NCBI RefSeq assembly: GCF_003860585.1
Contig: NZ_CP034159.1
Location: 992,001 to 1,056,000, forward strand
DNA: 64,000 nucleotides
Source of the DNA: Kaistella carnis
GTDB lineage: Bacteria; Bacteroidota; Bacteroidia; Flavobacteriales; Weeksellaceae
Direction: 5' to 3'
This document shows positions 1 to 7,856 of this stretch, one piece after another. Every line of letters starts with the position of its first letter. Position 1 is the stretch's first letter. A program made the translations under genes and the position numbers. The notes below the pieces were generated by a model. It was given only the letters and a program-made list of their open reading frames with translations. It was not told the origin of the DNA and did no database searches.

Positions 1-70
1 TTGAAAATTCGTCGGCATCCTGGAGTAATTTATTAATTTTCTCTACTGATAAATCGGCTGTTCTGAGCAT
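1..70 (-). CDS. N-terminal fragment of an unidentified protein
   Basis: Reading leftwards, an ATG at 70-68 opens a frame beginning MLRTADLSVEKINKLLQDAD that runs off the window edge with no stop. Only 23 residues are visible, so the family cannot be named. The start lies about 20 bases downstream of a terminator-like hairpin and behind a short leader frame, so its expression may depend on read-through. I cannot exclude that the real start lies elsewhere. Confidence 0.5.
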   Translation of the reverse strand, partial: MLRTADLSVEKINKLLQDADEFS

Positions 71-88
71 AATTTTAGTTTTTTAATC

Positions 89-118
89 AAAAAAAAACGA
101 AGCCAATAGGGCTTCGTT
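89..118 (-). terminator. Intrinsic terminator or attenuator hairpin ahead of the partial gene
   Basis: A perfect 9-bp stem (arms 96-104 and 110-118, loop of five) is followed on the minus strand by a run of nine T. It lies between a promoter-like sequence near 197-227 and the start of the partial gene at 70, so it would stop transcription before that gene unless bypassed. Confidence 0.65.
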
Positions 119-121
119 ATG

Positions 122-190
122 TTAATAAATATCGTTGAACTCGGCATTGCTGCCTTTATGTAAATCGTCTAATGGAAATCTTCTTTTCAT
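122..190 (-). CDS. Possible 22-residue leader peptide
   Basis: A complete short frame (ATG at 190, TAA at 124-122) encodes MKRRFPLDDLHKGSNAEFND plus two residues. It starts a few bases after a -7 promoter box and ends just before the terminator hairpin, which is the arrangement of a leader peptide in an attenuator. It shows no run of one amino acid codon that would point to a particular amino acid signal. It could equally be a small independent protein or chance. Confidence 0.4.
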   Translation of the reverse strand: MKRRFPLDDLHKGSNAEFNDIY

Positions 191-196
191 TAGGTG

Positions 197-227
197 CAAA
201 TATATCATTTTATTTCAAAGGTTACAA
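197..227 (-). promoter_or_regulatory. Bacteroidota-type promoter, leftward
   Basis: On the minus strand a TATATTTG box (204-197) lies 20 bases downstream of a TTG (227-225), matching the Bacteroidota primary sigma pattern TTTG-N~19-TAnnTTTG. Transcription would start about at the leader ORF ATG at 190. Confidence 0.55.
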
Positions 228-253
228 TATAAAAGTCAAACTATAATTAATAA

Positions 254-285
254 TTTCAAAATATTGCTAATTTAATATATCTTTG
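254..285 (+). promoter_or_regulatory. Probable promoter of the zinc-ribbon/HTH gene
   Basis: TATCTTTG at 278-285 fits the TAnnTTTG -7 box. TTTC at 254-257, 20 bases upstream, is one mismatch from the -33 TTTG. The ATG follows at 302. Confidence 0.5.
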
Positions 286-301
286 CTAAAAAGATATAGT
301 T

Positions 302-718
302 ATGCCAAATTCATGTCCGAAATGCAGTGGAAAGAATATCGTTAAAAGCGGTATTATTAACGAGCGTCAAAGGTTTTTATGCAAAGACTGCAACTATTAT
401 TTCACAGTAAAAAAACTAGGGAAACAGATTGACGATTATGTGGTTACGAAAGCGCTTCAACTTTATTTGGAAGGTTTGAGTTACCGTGAGATTGAACGAA
501 TCATCGGCGTTTCACACAACACCGTAAGTTCCTGGATCAAGAAATACAATATTATCCGTCCACCACATTCTGATTTTCATCCGGTGTACAAAGTCTTTAA
601 ACAAAATGAACTTTTAGAATATATGTCAAAAGAAGAAAACTTAAAAGGTTCAGGTTTGGTCATTACGGAGTTTGGCGATAAATACATGATGATTAAATGG
701 GAACGGTTTAAGAAGTAA
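302..718 (+). CDS. Zinc-ribbon and helix-turn-helix protein, IS1 InsA-like
   Basis: A 138-residue protein. An N-terminal CPKC (C5, C8) and CKDC (C27, C30) form a zinc ribbon like that of IS1-family InsA proteins. A helix-turn-helix follows at about residues 59-82 (LSYREIERIIGVSHNTVSSW). The C-terminal third is unrecognised. No transposase catalytic domain or inverted repeats are visible next to it, so it is probably a stand-alone, domesticated DNA-binding protein and possibly a regulator. It lies directly upstream of the porin/transporter genes on the same strand, but a control link is only a guess from position. Confidence 0.7.
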   Translation: MPNSCPKCSGKNIVKSGIINERQRFLCKDCNYYFTVKKLGKQIDDYVVTKALQLYLEGLSYREIERIIGVSHNTVSSWIKKYNIIRPPHSDFHPVYKVFKQNELLEYMSKEENLKGSGLVITEFGDKYMMIKWERFKK

Positions 719-856
719 AATGCTTCATATTCTTGGTTTTTAAAAAAATTATTTCAACAACTATATTCATTACACTGATATATATTAAATTTCTTCAATC
801 AAATTTTTAGTTTCAATTTCGTTTCAACAAAAAAACACACTAAAAATTATTAATCC

Positions 857-2176
857 ATGAAGAAATCAACTGTTTTGTTAGGAATCGTTTCTTCTCTATT
901 TTTTTCAAACTTACTTTTAGCGCAAGAAACTCCCACTAATGAAGATCTTCTAAAAAGAATCGAAGCATTGGAAGCAGAAAAAGCCAAGCCGAAAGAATGG
1001 GATGCCTCCTTCTATGGCTGGGTTCGCACGGAATATAATTTCGACAGCAGACAATCTGCGTACTCCCGAGAAATGCATCTCAATCTTTATCCACTTGATG
1101 AAAAATTAGATGCGAACGGAAAAGACATCAATGCTGCCGGAGGAAGCAACTTTTTAGCAATCACTTCCAGAGTCGGAATTCGATTTAAAGGTCCGGATGT
1201 TTGGGGCGCAAAAGCAAGCGGAAATATTGAAGCAGATTTCTTCGGCAATACAGAATTGAATAAATCTTCAGCCGGAAGTGGAAGTATGGGTTTAATGAGA
1301 CTTCGTCACGCGACCGCAACTTTAGCCTGGCCAAAAACTGCAGTTACTTTCGGACAGACTTGGTATCCTTCCGTTGTTCCCGATGTTTTTCCTGGCGTTG
1401 CCAACTTTAATTCTGGAATCATTTTTAACCCATTCGGTTGGGCAGGTCAAATTAAAGTGGCTCAAAAATTAACTCCGGAATTAACTTTAAGTCTTGTTGC
1501 TTATAAAGACAGAGAGTTCCAAACTGCTAATGCAACCGGTGCTTCTTTCAATAGCGCAACATTTAATTCTTCTATTCCGACTTTCCACGGACAGTTACAA
1601 TACAAAACAAAAACAGTTACGACGGGACTTGGTGCAGAATATCAATCTTTGAAACCGGTTATTGAATCGGCAGGTTTAGTATCGAATGAGAAAGTAAATT
1701 CTGAAATGTTCTTCGGTTACTTTAAATATGCCAACGATAAAATTATTACCAAACTTTACGGAATTACCGGTGGAAATCTTCATCATTTAGTAATGCTCGG
1801 TGGTTTCGCAGGTTACACAGAACCAAACGGACAGGAATCTTATAAACCAACAAAAACTTCAGCGCTCTGGGTTGATGTTGCGAGTGCAAATCCAAAAGTG
1901 GCTCCGGGAGTTTTCTTTGGATACACTAAAAACTCGGGTGTTGATGCCGGTTTCAAAAACCTTTACGTTCGTGGCGCTTCAGGAGCAAGAATCCTTGACG
2001 ATGTTTGGCGTGCTTCTGCAAGAGTTGATTTCAAACAAAACAAATTCAACATTTCTCCGGAAATTGAATACACCGCAGCAACATGGGGCGATTTAAATGC
2101 TGAAGGAAAAGCCCAAAATAATATGAAAGATGTGGGCAATCTACGAGCAATGGTGAGAGTGATGTATTCTTTTTAA
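857..2176 (+). CDS. Outer membrane porin-like beta-barrel protein (DcaP-like)
   Basis: A 439-residue protein with a signal peptide (MKKSTVLLGIVSSLFFSNLL, cleavage near LLA-Q at about 22). A short coiled-coil heptad stretch follows (residues about 26-45, NEDLLKRIEALEAEKAK). The rest is rich in alternating beta-strand patterns and ends in phenylalanine (VMYSF), the usual outer membrane barrel end. A coiled coil followed by a barrel resembles DcaP-type porins, which take up small organic acids. It is followed 67 bases later by an MHS symporter, so the pair probably brings one organic acid through both membranes. The substrate is not readable from the sequence. Confidence 0.7.
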   Translation: MKKSTVLLGIVSSLFFSNLLLAQETPTNEDLLKRIEALEAEKAKPKEWDASFYGWVRTEYNFDSRQSAYSREMHLNLYPLDEKLDANGKDINAAGGSNFLAITSRVGIRFKGPDVWGAKASGNIEADFFGNTELNKSSAGSGSMGLMRLRHATATLAWPKTAVTFGQTWYPSVVPDVFPGVANFNSGIIFNPFGWAGQIKVAQKLTPELTLSLVAYKDREFQTANATGASFNSATFNSSIPTFHGQLQYKTKTVTTGLGAEYQSLKPVIESAGLVSNEKVNSEMFFGYFKYANDKIITKLYGITGGNLHHLVMLGGFAGYTEPNGQESYKPTKTSALWVDVASANPKVAPGVFFGYTKNSGVDAGFKNLYVRGASGARILDDVWRASARVDFKQNKFNISPEIEYTAATWGDLNAEGKAQNNMKDVGNLRAMVRVMYSF

Positions 2177-2243
2177 TTAAAGGAAAAACCAATTTCCAAA
2201 ATTGTCCTAAACCAAATTTCACAAAATAAAAAACAAATAAATT

Positions 2244-3875
2244 ATGGCCAAAAAGTTTAAAACGCAGGAAGAGCATGATGCTTATGTTGCGGAGAGAAAG
2301 AAAAACAAAACCATTTGGGGCGTCATCATGGCTTCCTCACTTGGGACACTGATTGAGTGGTATGACTTCTACATTTTCGGAAGTTTAGCCGTGGTTTTAG
2401 CCACTAAATTTTTCCCGGCAGATAATCCAACTGCGGCCTTCTTATCTACCTTGGCAACGTTTGCTGCCGGATTTGTGGTAAGACCTTTTGGGGCTTTATT
2501 CTTCGGAAGACTGGGAGACATCATCGGTAGAAAATATACGTTCCTGGTAACGCTTCTCATCATGGGATTCTCAACCTTCCTAATTGGTTGTGTACCGGAA
2601 TATGAAACGATTGGATACGCTGCACCGGTTCTGGTTTTAATCTTAAGACTTTTACAAGGTTTAGCATTAGGTGGAGAATATGGAGGTGCCGCAACTTATG
2701 TTGCTGAATATTCGCAACCAAACCGCCGAGGATACTGGACTTCCTGGATTCAAACGACGGCAACTTCAGGTTTATTTATTTCATTGATCGTGATTTTGGT
2801 AACTAAAACTTCACTTTCGCCAGAAGAATTTGACAGTTGGGGTTGGAGAATTCCGTTCTGGATCTCAATTTTAATGGTTGGTGTTTCTTACATCATTCGT
2901 CGGAATATGGCTGAATCTCCACTTTTTGCAAAAGCGAAAAAAGAAGGTAAAACTTCTAAAAATCCATTGAAAGAAAGTTTCGGAAATAAATTTAATTTCA
3001 AATTTGTATTGCTTGCTTTATTTGGAGCCGTAATGGGACAGGGAGTTATCTGGTACACCGGACAGTTTTACTCCATGAGTTTTATGCAGAAAGTAATGAA
3101 TATTGAATCTGCACAAGTTGATACGATGATGGCTTTAGCACTTTTTGTGGCAACTCCATTATTTGTACTTTTCGGTTGGCTATCTGATAAAATCGGTCGT
3201 AAACCAATTATGATGATCGGAATGTTATTGGCAATTATCGCTTACCGACCAATCTATAAAGCCATGTACAACTCGGTAAAAATCGAAAGTAAAGTTGTTA
3301 CTAAAAACGGATTAACAGAAAAGAGAACCGTAAAAGTTCACGCTAAAATCCCAACCGACAGTTTGATCACGTTCCATCAGGAAAAAGTATTTACAGACGG
3401 AACGGTAATGAAAAAAGACAGCATCGTACATTGGGCAGCAGCCGGACCAAGCATGGTTAACGGTAAACCTGAAGAACCGCTTATCAAACAAGCGATTACG
3501 GTAAATCCGGACACCAGATGGTTACTCATTGTTTTAGTATTTATACAGGTTGTTTTTGTGACCATGGTTTACGGACCGATTGCCGCCTTCCTGGTAGAAA
3601 TGTTCCCACTGAAAATTCGTTACACTTCGATGTCATTGCCTTACCACATCGGTAATGGAGTGTTTGGAGGATTGCTTCCGGCAGTTGCAACTTATCTCGT
3701 CGTCTCCGGAAAAAGCGCCGGACATTCCGAATGGTATCTCGAAGGATTATGGTATCCAATCGTCGTCGCCGCAGTCTGTTTGGTTATCGGAACCCTTTAC
3801 TTAAAAACTAAAAATAAAAGTTTAGAAGAAGATGAATTGGTAGAAGAAACAGAGGTTGAAAATCCCGTAGTTTAA
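2244..3875 (+). CDS. MFS transporter, metabolite:H+ symporter (MHS) type
   Basis: A 543-residue inner membrane protein with about 12 membrane helices. MFS signature loops are visible at GRLGDIIGRK (between helices 2 and 3) and GWLSDKIGRK (between helices 8 and 9). The N-terminal SSLGTLIEWYDFYIFG is typical of the ProP/KgtP/ShiA branch, which couples proton influx to uptake of osmolytes or organic acids. A hydrophilic insertion of about 80 residues (about 342-421) lies between predicted helices 9 and 10, facing the periplasm, and makes the protein longer than the usual ~430-450. Together with the upstream porin and downstream small membrane protein it looks like one operon. Acetate, propionate or a dicarboxylate are plausible substrates given the acyl-CoA synthetases nearby. 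Confidence 0.8.
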   Translation: MAKKFKTQEEHDAYVAERKKNKTIWGVIMASSLGTLIEWYDFYIFGSLAVVLATKFFPADNPTAAFLSTLATFAAGFVVRPFGALFFGRLGDIIGRKYTFLVTLLIMGFSTFLIGCVPEYETIGYAAPVLVLILRLLQGLALGGEYGGAATYVAEYSQPNRRGYWTSWIQTTATSGLFISLIVILVTKTSLSPEEFDSWGWRIPFWISILMVGVSYIIRRNMAESPLFAKAKKEGKTSKNPLKESFGNKFNFKFVLLALFGAVMGQGVIWYTGQFYSMSFMQKVMNIESAQVDTMMALALFVATPLFVLFGWLSDKIGRKPIMMIGMLLAIIAYRPIYKAMYNSVKIESKVVTKNGLTEKRTVKVHAKIPTDSLITFHQEKVFTDGTVMKKDSIVHWAAAGPSMVNGKPEEPLIKQAITVNPDTRWLLIVLVFIQVVFVTMVYGPIAAFLVEMFPLKIRYTSMSLPYHIGNGVFGGLLPAVATYLVVSGKSAGHSEWYLEGLWYPIVVAAVCLVIGTLYLKTKNKSLEEDELVEETEVENPVV

Positions 3876-3920
3876 CACGCATCATCTTTCAAATTTTCAT
3901 TAACTTTAAAAAACAAAAAA

Positions 3921-4148
3921 ATGGATCAAGTAAAAAAAATATTAGGAATTGTCTGGATGCTTTTAGCATTGGTAGTCGCCTACTACGGTTTAAGTATGTT
4001 TGGAATTCCGAAAATTATGTCGGACAAACAAGAAGACACCGTATTTGGCTGGATCATCCTCACCGTACTGATGCCGATCATCGTAGGTGGTTTAGGAATC
4101 TTCGGCTGGTATTCTTTTACAGGAGAATATTCCGACGATAAAGTATAG
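3921..4148 (+). CDS. Small two-helix membrane protein, DUF6814-like
   Basis: A 75-residue protein with two hydrophobic segments (about residues 7-28 and 41-63) joined by a short polar loop and ending in an acidic tail. I associate it with the DUF6814 family seen beside MHS transporters in Flavobacteriia; that name comes from memory and is unchecked. It begins 45 bases after the transporter stop and is followed by a strong terminator, so it is the last gene of the porin-transporter operon. It may be an accessory subunit of the transporter. Confidence 0.65.
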   Translation: MDQVKKILGIVWMLLALVVAYYGLSMFGIPKIMSDKQEDTVFGWIILTVLMPIIVGGLGIFGWYSFTGEYSDDKV

Positions 4149-4171
4149 TACAATTTAAAATTAGGAAACTA

Positions 4172-4203
4172 ACGGGAAATTCCTTTCCCGTTGTTTTCTT
4201 TTA
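4172..4203 (+). terminator. Intrinsic terminator of the porin/transporter operon
   Basis: A perfect 9-bp stem (4172-4180 with 4185-4193, loop TTCC) is followed by a T-rich tract. Confidence 0.85.
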
Positions 4204-4300
4204 ATTATTAAAATGAAATCGTCAATTATATATTTTCTAAAAAAATCAAAATGGCGATTAAACGATTCCATATGACTTTTAAATTGAATAGAAACTTCAT

Positions 4301-4495
4301 ATGAAAAAGAGACATCAACAAAAACTGATTATTTTAAGTATTGCATTGTTTATTTTATTCAATGCGCCGGTTTTGCTTTTGTTCAACAGTTCACAGAAAT
4401 TAATTGGCTTGCCGCTCATTTACGTTTATATCTTTTTTGTTTGGGCAGCCTCATGTCTCACTTCATTTATTATTTTTAAAAAATTTCATGAATAG
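4301..4495 (+). CDS. Small two-helix membrane protein coupled to the sensor kinase
   Basis: A 64-residue protein with a basic N-terminus, two membrane helices (about residues 9-29 and 36-57) and a short basic C-terminal end. Its stop overlaps the start of the following symporter-kinase by eight bases (ATGAATAG), which indicates translational coupling. Size, topology and position resemble the small companion proteins found before sodium/solute symporters (DUF485 YjcH before ActP, the DUF4212 type, CbrX before CbrA). I see no motif that proves membership. Its likely job is to assemble with or tune the symporter domain. Confidence 0.65.
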   Translation: MKKRHQQKLIILSIALFILFNAPVLLLFNSSQKLIGLPLIYVYIFFVWAASCLTSFIIFKKFHE

Positions 4496-7187
4496 TTATT
4501 TGCTTTTTGCACTGGTTGTACTCTATCTGGGTCTTCTGTTCTTTATTGCGTATTTCGCGGAGAAGAGAAGAAGCAGTTTTTGGGTAAACAATCCGTACGT
4601 TTATGCACTTTCTCTGGCAGTTTACTGCTCGGCATGGACGTATTACGGAAGCATCGGTGTGGCAGCAAATCAAGGTTTAGAATATATGGCGATCTACGTT
4701 GGTCCCATCATTATTATTCCAGCCTGGATTTATATCAATTCAAAAATCATCCGAATTTCTCGGGTAAATAAAATCAGTAGTATCGCAGATTTCATTTCTT
4801 TGAGATACGGAAACAGCCGCTCGTTAAGTGCTTTAATTGCTTTGGTTTGTATGTTTGCGATTATTCCTTACGTCGGTTTACAGATTAAAGCGATCTCGGA
4901 AACCTTCCATTTAATAACGGAAACCGATCAAACTACAAATATATTTTTCGATTCGGCAACCTATGTTGTTTTAATAATCGCCTTATTCTCCTCTTATTAC
5001 GGAACAAAATATGTGGATGCTTCGGAAAAAAGACTTGGAATTATTTCTGCCGTTGCAGTTGAAAGTTTCTTAAAATTAATTTTCTTCATCATTCTCGGCA
5101 TCTTCGTGGTTTATGGTGTATTTAATGGTTTCGAAGACATCTACAACCAAGCCGAAAAGTTACCGGACTTCGCTGCCAAAAATACCTTTAACGGTTTAGA
5201 AGGCGGCTTCAACTGGTTCTTAATGTCGATGCTTTCGATGTCCGCGATTTTTCTTTTGCCAAGACAATTTCACACCGCAATTATCGAAAACAGAAAAGAG
5301 AAACACATCAAAACTGCAATTTGGCTGTTCCCTTTATATCTTTTAATATTCAACTTCTTCGTGTTCCCAATTGCTTGGGGCGGAAAGATTTTATTTTTTG
5401 GTGAAGATGTAAATCCCGAACTCTACTCTATTCTCATTCCACAGAAATTTGGAAATACAATCATTTCTACGATGGTTTTCTTCGGTGGATTAAGCGCCTG
5501 TATTTCGATGATTATTATTTCGAGTTTTTCATTGTCGATTATGCTTTCGAATAACATCATCATTCCTTACGGCTGGCTGGATAGGTTTAAATTTGGGTCG
5601 GAAACAGACAACACCAAAAACATCGTTAACATTAGAAAAATCAGTATTTTCTTATTGATTTTGGTCAGTTTTATTTTTTATAAATATTTTATATTAGGTA
5701 AAAGTATATTCAGTATTGGTTTGGTTTCTTTTGTTTTAATCGCACAATTAGCACCTACTTTTTTCGGCGCTATATTTTGGCGACGTGGAACTTATTTAGG
5801 TTCGATGACCGGAATTATTGTGGGAGTTCTTATTTGTTATTTAGGTTTAGTACTGCCAAGTTTTTCTGAAAATTACCAACAAAGTACTTTTTTCAATCAC
5901 GGTTTTTTCAGTTTTTTTAATATTCCTTACTTATCGCCAATTCCACAGATTTTCTTCTGGAGTCTGTTAGTTAATGGTCTTTTATTTACCATTATTTCGG
6001 CAAATACAGTTTCAGATTATCGCGAAAGAAATTATGCTGAAATTTATGTAGACATCAATGATTACATTCAAAATCACGAGAACGCATACATCTGGAAAGG
6101 AACGGCAAATGTTTCTGATATTCAAAAGATTTTAGTTCGATTTTTAGGAGAGAAAAAGACAGAGCAAGCCTTGAAAATCTTCAATTTAAAATATAAAATC
6201 ACCGACGATAGTGATACGGCTGATTCCCGTTTCATCAAGTTTTCAGAGAACCTTTTAAGCGGAAGAATCGGAACAGCATCAGCAAAAATTTTAATTGAAG
6301 GCGTAACCAAAGAAGATAAAATTTCTCTTCCGGAAGTTTTAAAAATCTTGGAAGAATCGAAGGAAAATATTTCTATTAATAAACAGTTGAGTGAGCAGTC
6401 TTCGCAGTTATTAAAACTATCTGATGATCTTCAAAATGCCAATAAAAATCTAATCGTAAAAGACAAACAAAAAGATGAATTCCTCGATAGCGTTGCACAC
6501 GAACTTCGCACACCGCTGACGGCAATTCGCGCGACGAGTGAAATTCTTTTAGATGATGAAGAAATGCCGGCAGAATTAAAGAAAGATTTCCTGGAAAACA
6601 TCATTTCAGAATCCGATCGTTTGAGTGAAATTATTAATGACATTCTTTATTTAGACAAACTGGAAACTGGAACTATTCCCTTAAACATTCAGTCCTTTAA
6701 TATTATTGAAACTTTCCGGAAATCAGTGAAACCTTTACTTCATCTTTTTGAACAAAGAAGTCTTCACCATTCGGAAGTCAATCTTTTAGAAGATGAAATT
6801 TTTGAATATGATGAACCCAGAATGATTCAGGTTTTTCAAAATATTTTAGGAAACGCTTTGAAATTCACCAATGAACAAGGCATGATTCAAACGAAATTTC
6901 AGAAACAGGAAAACCAGTTAAAAATTTCCATTTTCAATACAGGAAAAATAATTCCGACCGAAGATCTGGCCTTCATCTTTGAGAAATTCTATCAGTCGAA
7001 AAATCAAAATCTTCAAAAACCAACAGGAAGTGGATTAGGTTTAGCGATTTGTAAAAAAATAATGATCGCACATGGCGGCGACATCGAAGTAAAAAACAAA
7101 GAAATTGGAGTAACGTTTGAGGTTTTCTTACCAATTAAAGAACATAACAATGAACTCGAAGAGTTCAACAATAATAGCCGTATGTGA
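4488..7187 (+). CDS. Sodium/solute symporter-like sensor histidine kinase (SSS-STAC-HisKA-HATPase, CbrA/CrbS type)
   Basis: About 899 residues from the ATG at 4488, chosen because it overlaps the upstream stop and opens with MNSYLLFALVVLYLGL, a normal first SSS helix. Residues 1-515 are a multi-helix SSS symporter domain. Residues 540-625 match the STAC linker (RFLGEKKTEQAL and RFIKFSENLLSGRIGTASA). A coiled coil follows, then a HisKA with H671 in HELRTP, then a HATPase with QNILGNALKFT and GSGLGLAICKK. In gamma-proteobacteria CrbS/CrbR switches on acetyl-CoA synthetase. Here prpE-like and acs genes lie downstream, so sensing acetate, propionate or a related carbon source is a reasonable inference. 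The last 11 residues (889-899) are encoded inside a REP-like repeat, so the original C-terminus has been replaced. Confidence 0.85.
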   Translation: MNSYLLFALVVLYLGLLFFIAYFAEKRRSSFWVNNPYVYALSLAVYCSAWTYYGSIGVAANQGLEYMAIYVGPIIIIPAWIYINSKIIRISRVNKISSIADFISLRYGNSRSLSALIALVCMFAIIPYVGLQIKAISETFHLITETDQTTNIFFDSATYVVLIIALFSSYYGTKYVDASEKRLGIISAVAVESFLKLIFFIILGIFVVYGVFNGFEDIYNQAEKLPDFAAKNTFNGLEGGFNWFLMSMLSMSAIFLLPRQFHTAIIENRKEKHIKTAIWLFPLYLLIFNFFVFPIAWGGKILFFGEDVNPELYSILIPQKFGNTIISTMVFFGGLSACISMIIISSFSLSIMLSNNIIIPYGWLDRFKFGSETDNTKNIVNIRKISIFLLILVSFIFYKYFILGKSIFSIGLVSFVLIAQLAPTFFGAIFWRRGTYLGSMTGIIVGVLICYLGLVLPSFSENYQQSTFFNHGFFSFFNIPYLSPIPQIFFWSLLVNGLLFTIISANTVSDYRERNYAEIYVDINDYIQNHENAYIWKGTANVSDIQKILVRFLGEKKTEQALKIFNLKYKITDDSDTADSRFIKFSENLLSGRIGTASAKILIEGVTKEDKISLPEVLKILEESKENISINKQLSEQSSQLLKLSDDLQNANKNLIVKDKQKDEFLDSVAHELRTPLTAIRATSEILLDDEEMPAELKKDFLENIISESDRLSEIINDILYLDKLETGTIPLNIQSFNIIETFRKSVKPLLHLFEQRSLHHSEVNLLEDEIFEYDEPRMIQVFQNILGNALKFTNEQGMIQTKFQKQENQLKISIFNTGKIIPTEDLAFIFEKFYQSKNQNLQKPTGSGLGLAICKKIMIAHGGDIEVKNKEIGVTFEVFLPIKEHNNELEEFNNNSRM

Positions 7188-7205
7188 AACGTACGGAAAA
7201 ATGAT
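7152..7205 (+). repeat. REP-like repeat, copy A
   Basis: It contains two small palindromes, GAACTCGAAGAGTTC and CCGTATGTGAAACGTACGG, joined by AACAATAATAG. It differs from copy B by only a few bases. Its first half is translated as the kinase tail. Confidence 0.8.
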
Positions 7206-7219
7206 ATAAAAAGAACCAA

Positions 7220-7274
7220 GAACCCGAAGGGTTCAACAACAATAGCCGTATGTGAAACGTACGGAAAAAATGAT
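7220..7274 (+). repeat. REP-like repeat, copy B
   Basis: A direct copy of repeat A (GAACCCGAAGGGTTC, then CCGTATGTGAAACGTACGG). The compensating changes in the first palindrome (C/G instead of T/A) keep its stem paired, which suggests a selected structure. It lies nine bases before the transposase ATG. Confidence 0.8.
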
Positions 7275-7282
7275 CAAAAAAA

Positions 7283-7729
7283 ATGTCACCCTACACCCAA
7301 ATATATTATCACATCGTATTTTCTACAAAACATAGAAAACCAACCCTCAATTCTAAACACGAAGACGAATTGTATAAATATATCTGGGGAATTATTAAAA
7401 ACAAAAAATGCACGCTATACAGGATTAATGGAATGCCCGATCATCTCCATATTTTCACCAGTTTGCATCCAACCGTTCGACTGAGCGATCTGGTAAAAGA
7501 CATTAAAGTTGCCAGTAACTTATGGATGAAACAAAATGATTTGTTTCCCGAATTTGAAGAATGGCAGGAAGGTTATGGCGCATTTACGTACTGCATAAGA
7601 GATAAAGAGATGATCATTAATTATATTAAAAATCAAAAAAAGCATCACCATGCTGAAGATTTTGAATCCGAATACCGGAGATTATTGCTGGAAAATGAAA
7701 TTGAATTTGATGAAAAATATCTTTTATAA
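7283..7729 (+). CDS. REP-associated tyrosine transposase (RAYT), IS200/Y1 family
   Basis: A 148-residue single-domain Y1 transposase. The HUH metal-binding motif is H54-L-H56 in MPDHLHIF, and the catalytic tyrosine is probably Y114 in INYIKNQKKHHH. The length is normal for IS200/RAYT proteins. These enzymes cut and join single-stranded DNA at hairpin repeats. Palindromic repeats on both sides of this gene are the expected substrates. The frame is intact and keeps all key residues, so it may be active or only recently inactive. Confidence 0.88.
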   Translation: MSPYTQIYYHIVFSTKHRKPTLNSKHEDELYKYIWGIIKNKKCTLYRINGMPDHLHIFTSLHPTVRLSDLVKDIKVASNLWMKQNDLFPEFEEWQEGYGAFTYCIRDKEMIINYIKNQKKHHHAEDFESEYRRLLLENEIEFDEKYLL

Positions 7730-7736
7730 ACCTAGT

Positions 7737-7756
7737 CCGTAAGTTTCACATATGGC
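7737..7756 (-). repeat. REP-like repeat, inverted partial copy C
   Basis: Read leftwards, GCCATATGTGAAACTTACGG differs from the hairpin of copies A and B at two positions. It begins eight bases after the transposase stop and so gives the gene inverted ends. Confidence 0.65.
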
Positions 7757-7796
7757 AAAGAAATTCAACCGCTTCGCGGTCGCCCAAAAGAACGAA

Positions 7797-7848
7797 GAAC
7801 GCGAAGCGTTCAACAATAACAACTGTAGGAGAAACCTACGGCAAAATG
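7797..7848 (+). repeat. REP-like repeat, diverged copy D
   Basis: GAACGCGAAGCGTTC followed by CTGTAGGAGAAACCTACGG keeps the two-palindrome layout with paired base changes. It ends just before the response regulator start and could affect its expression. Confidence 0.75.
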
Positions 7849-7856
7849 AAAGAAAC

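Larger units (their letters stand above)
7152..7848 (+). mobile_element. RAYT/REP-like element inserted between kinase and response regulator
   Basis: A block made of two direct repeats, an IS200-like transposase gene, one inverted partial repeat and one further direct repeat. It separates two genes that should be partners and supplies the end of the kinase frame. The exact ends and any target duplication are not clear. Confidence 0.7.

Noticed and set aside
302..718. Complete insertion sequence of the IS1 family
   Set aside because: Only the InsA-like half is present; no InsB frame, inverted repeats or target duplication is seen.
1800..2096. A 98-codon frame inside the porin gene
   Set aside because: It is a shadow of the porin reading frame in another phase.
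4404..4487. A longer N-terminus for the sensor kinase
   Set aside because: It is an out-of-frame reading of the small membrane protein gene; MNSYLLF at 4488 overlaps its stop in the usual coupled way.
7152..7274. CRISPR array
   Set aside because: Only two adjacent copies with palindromic cores, no regular spacers, no cas genes, and a RAYT beside them.
7752..7856. An in-frame N-terminal extension of 35 codons on the response regulator
   Set aside because: It translates REP-like repeats and the intergenic element; the receiver domain starts naturally at the ATG at 7857.
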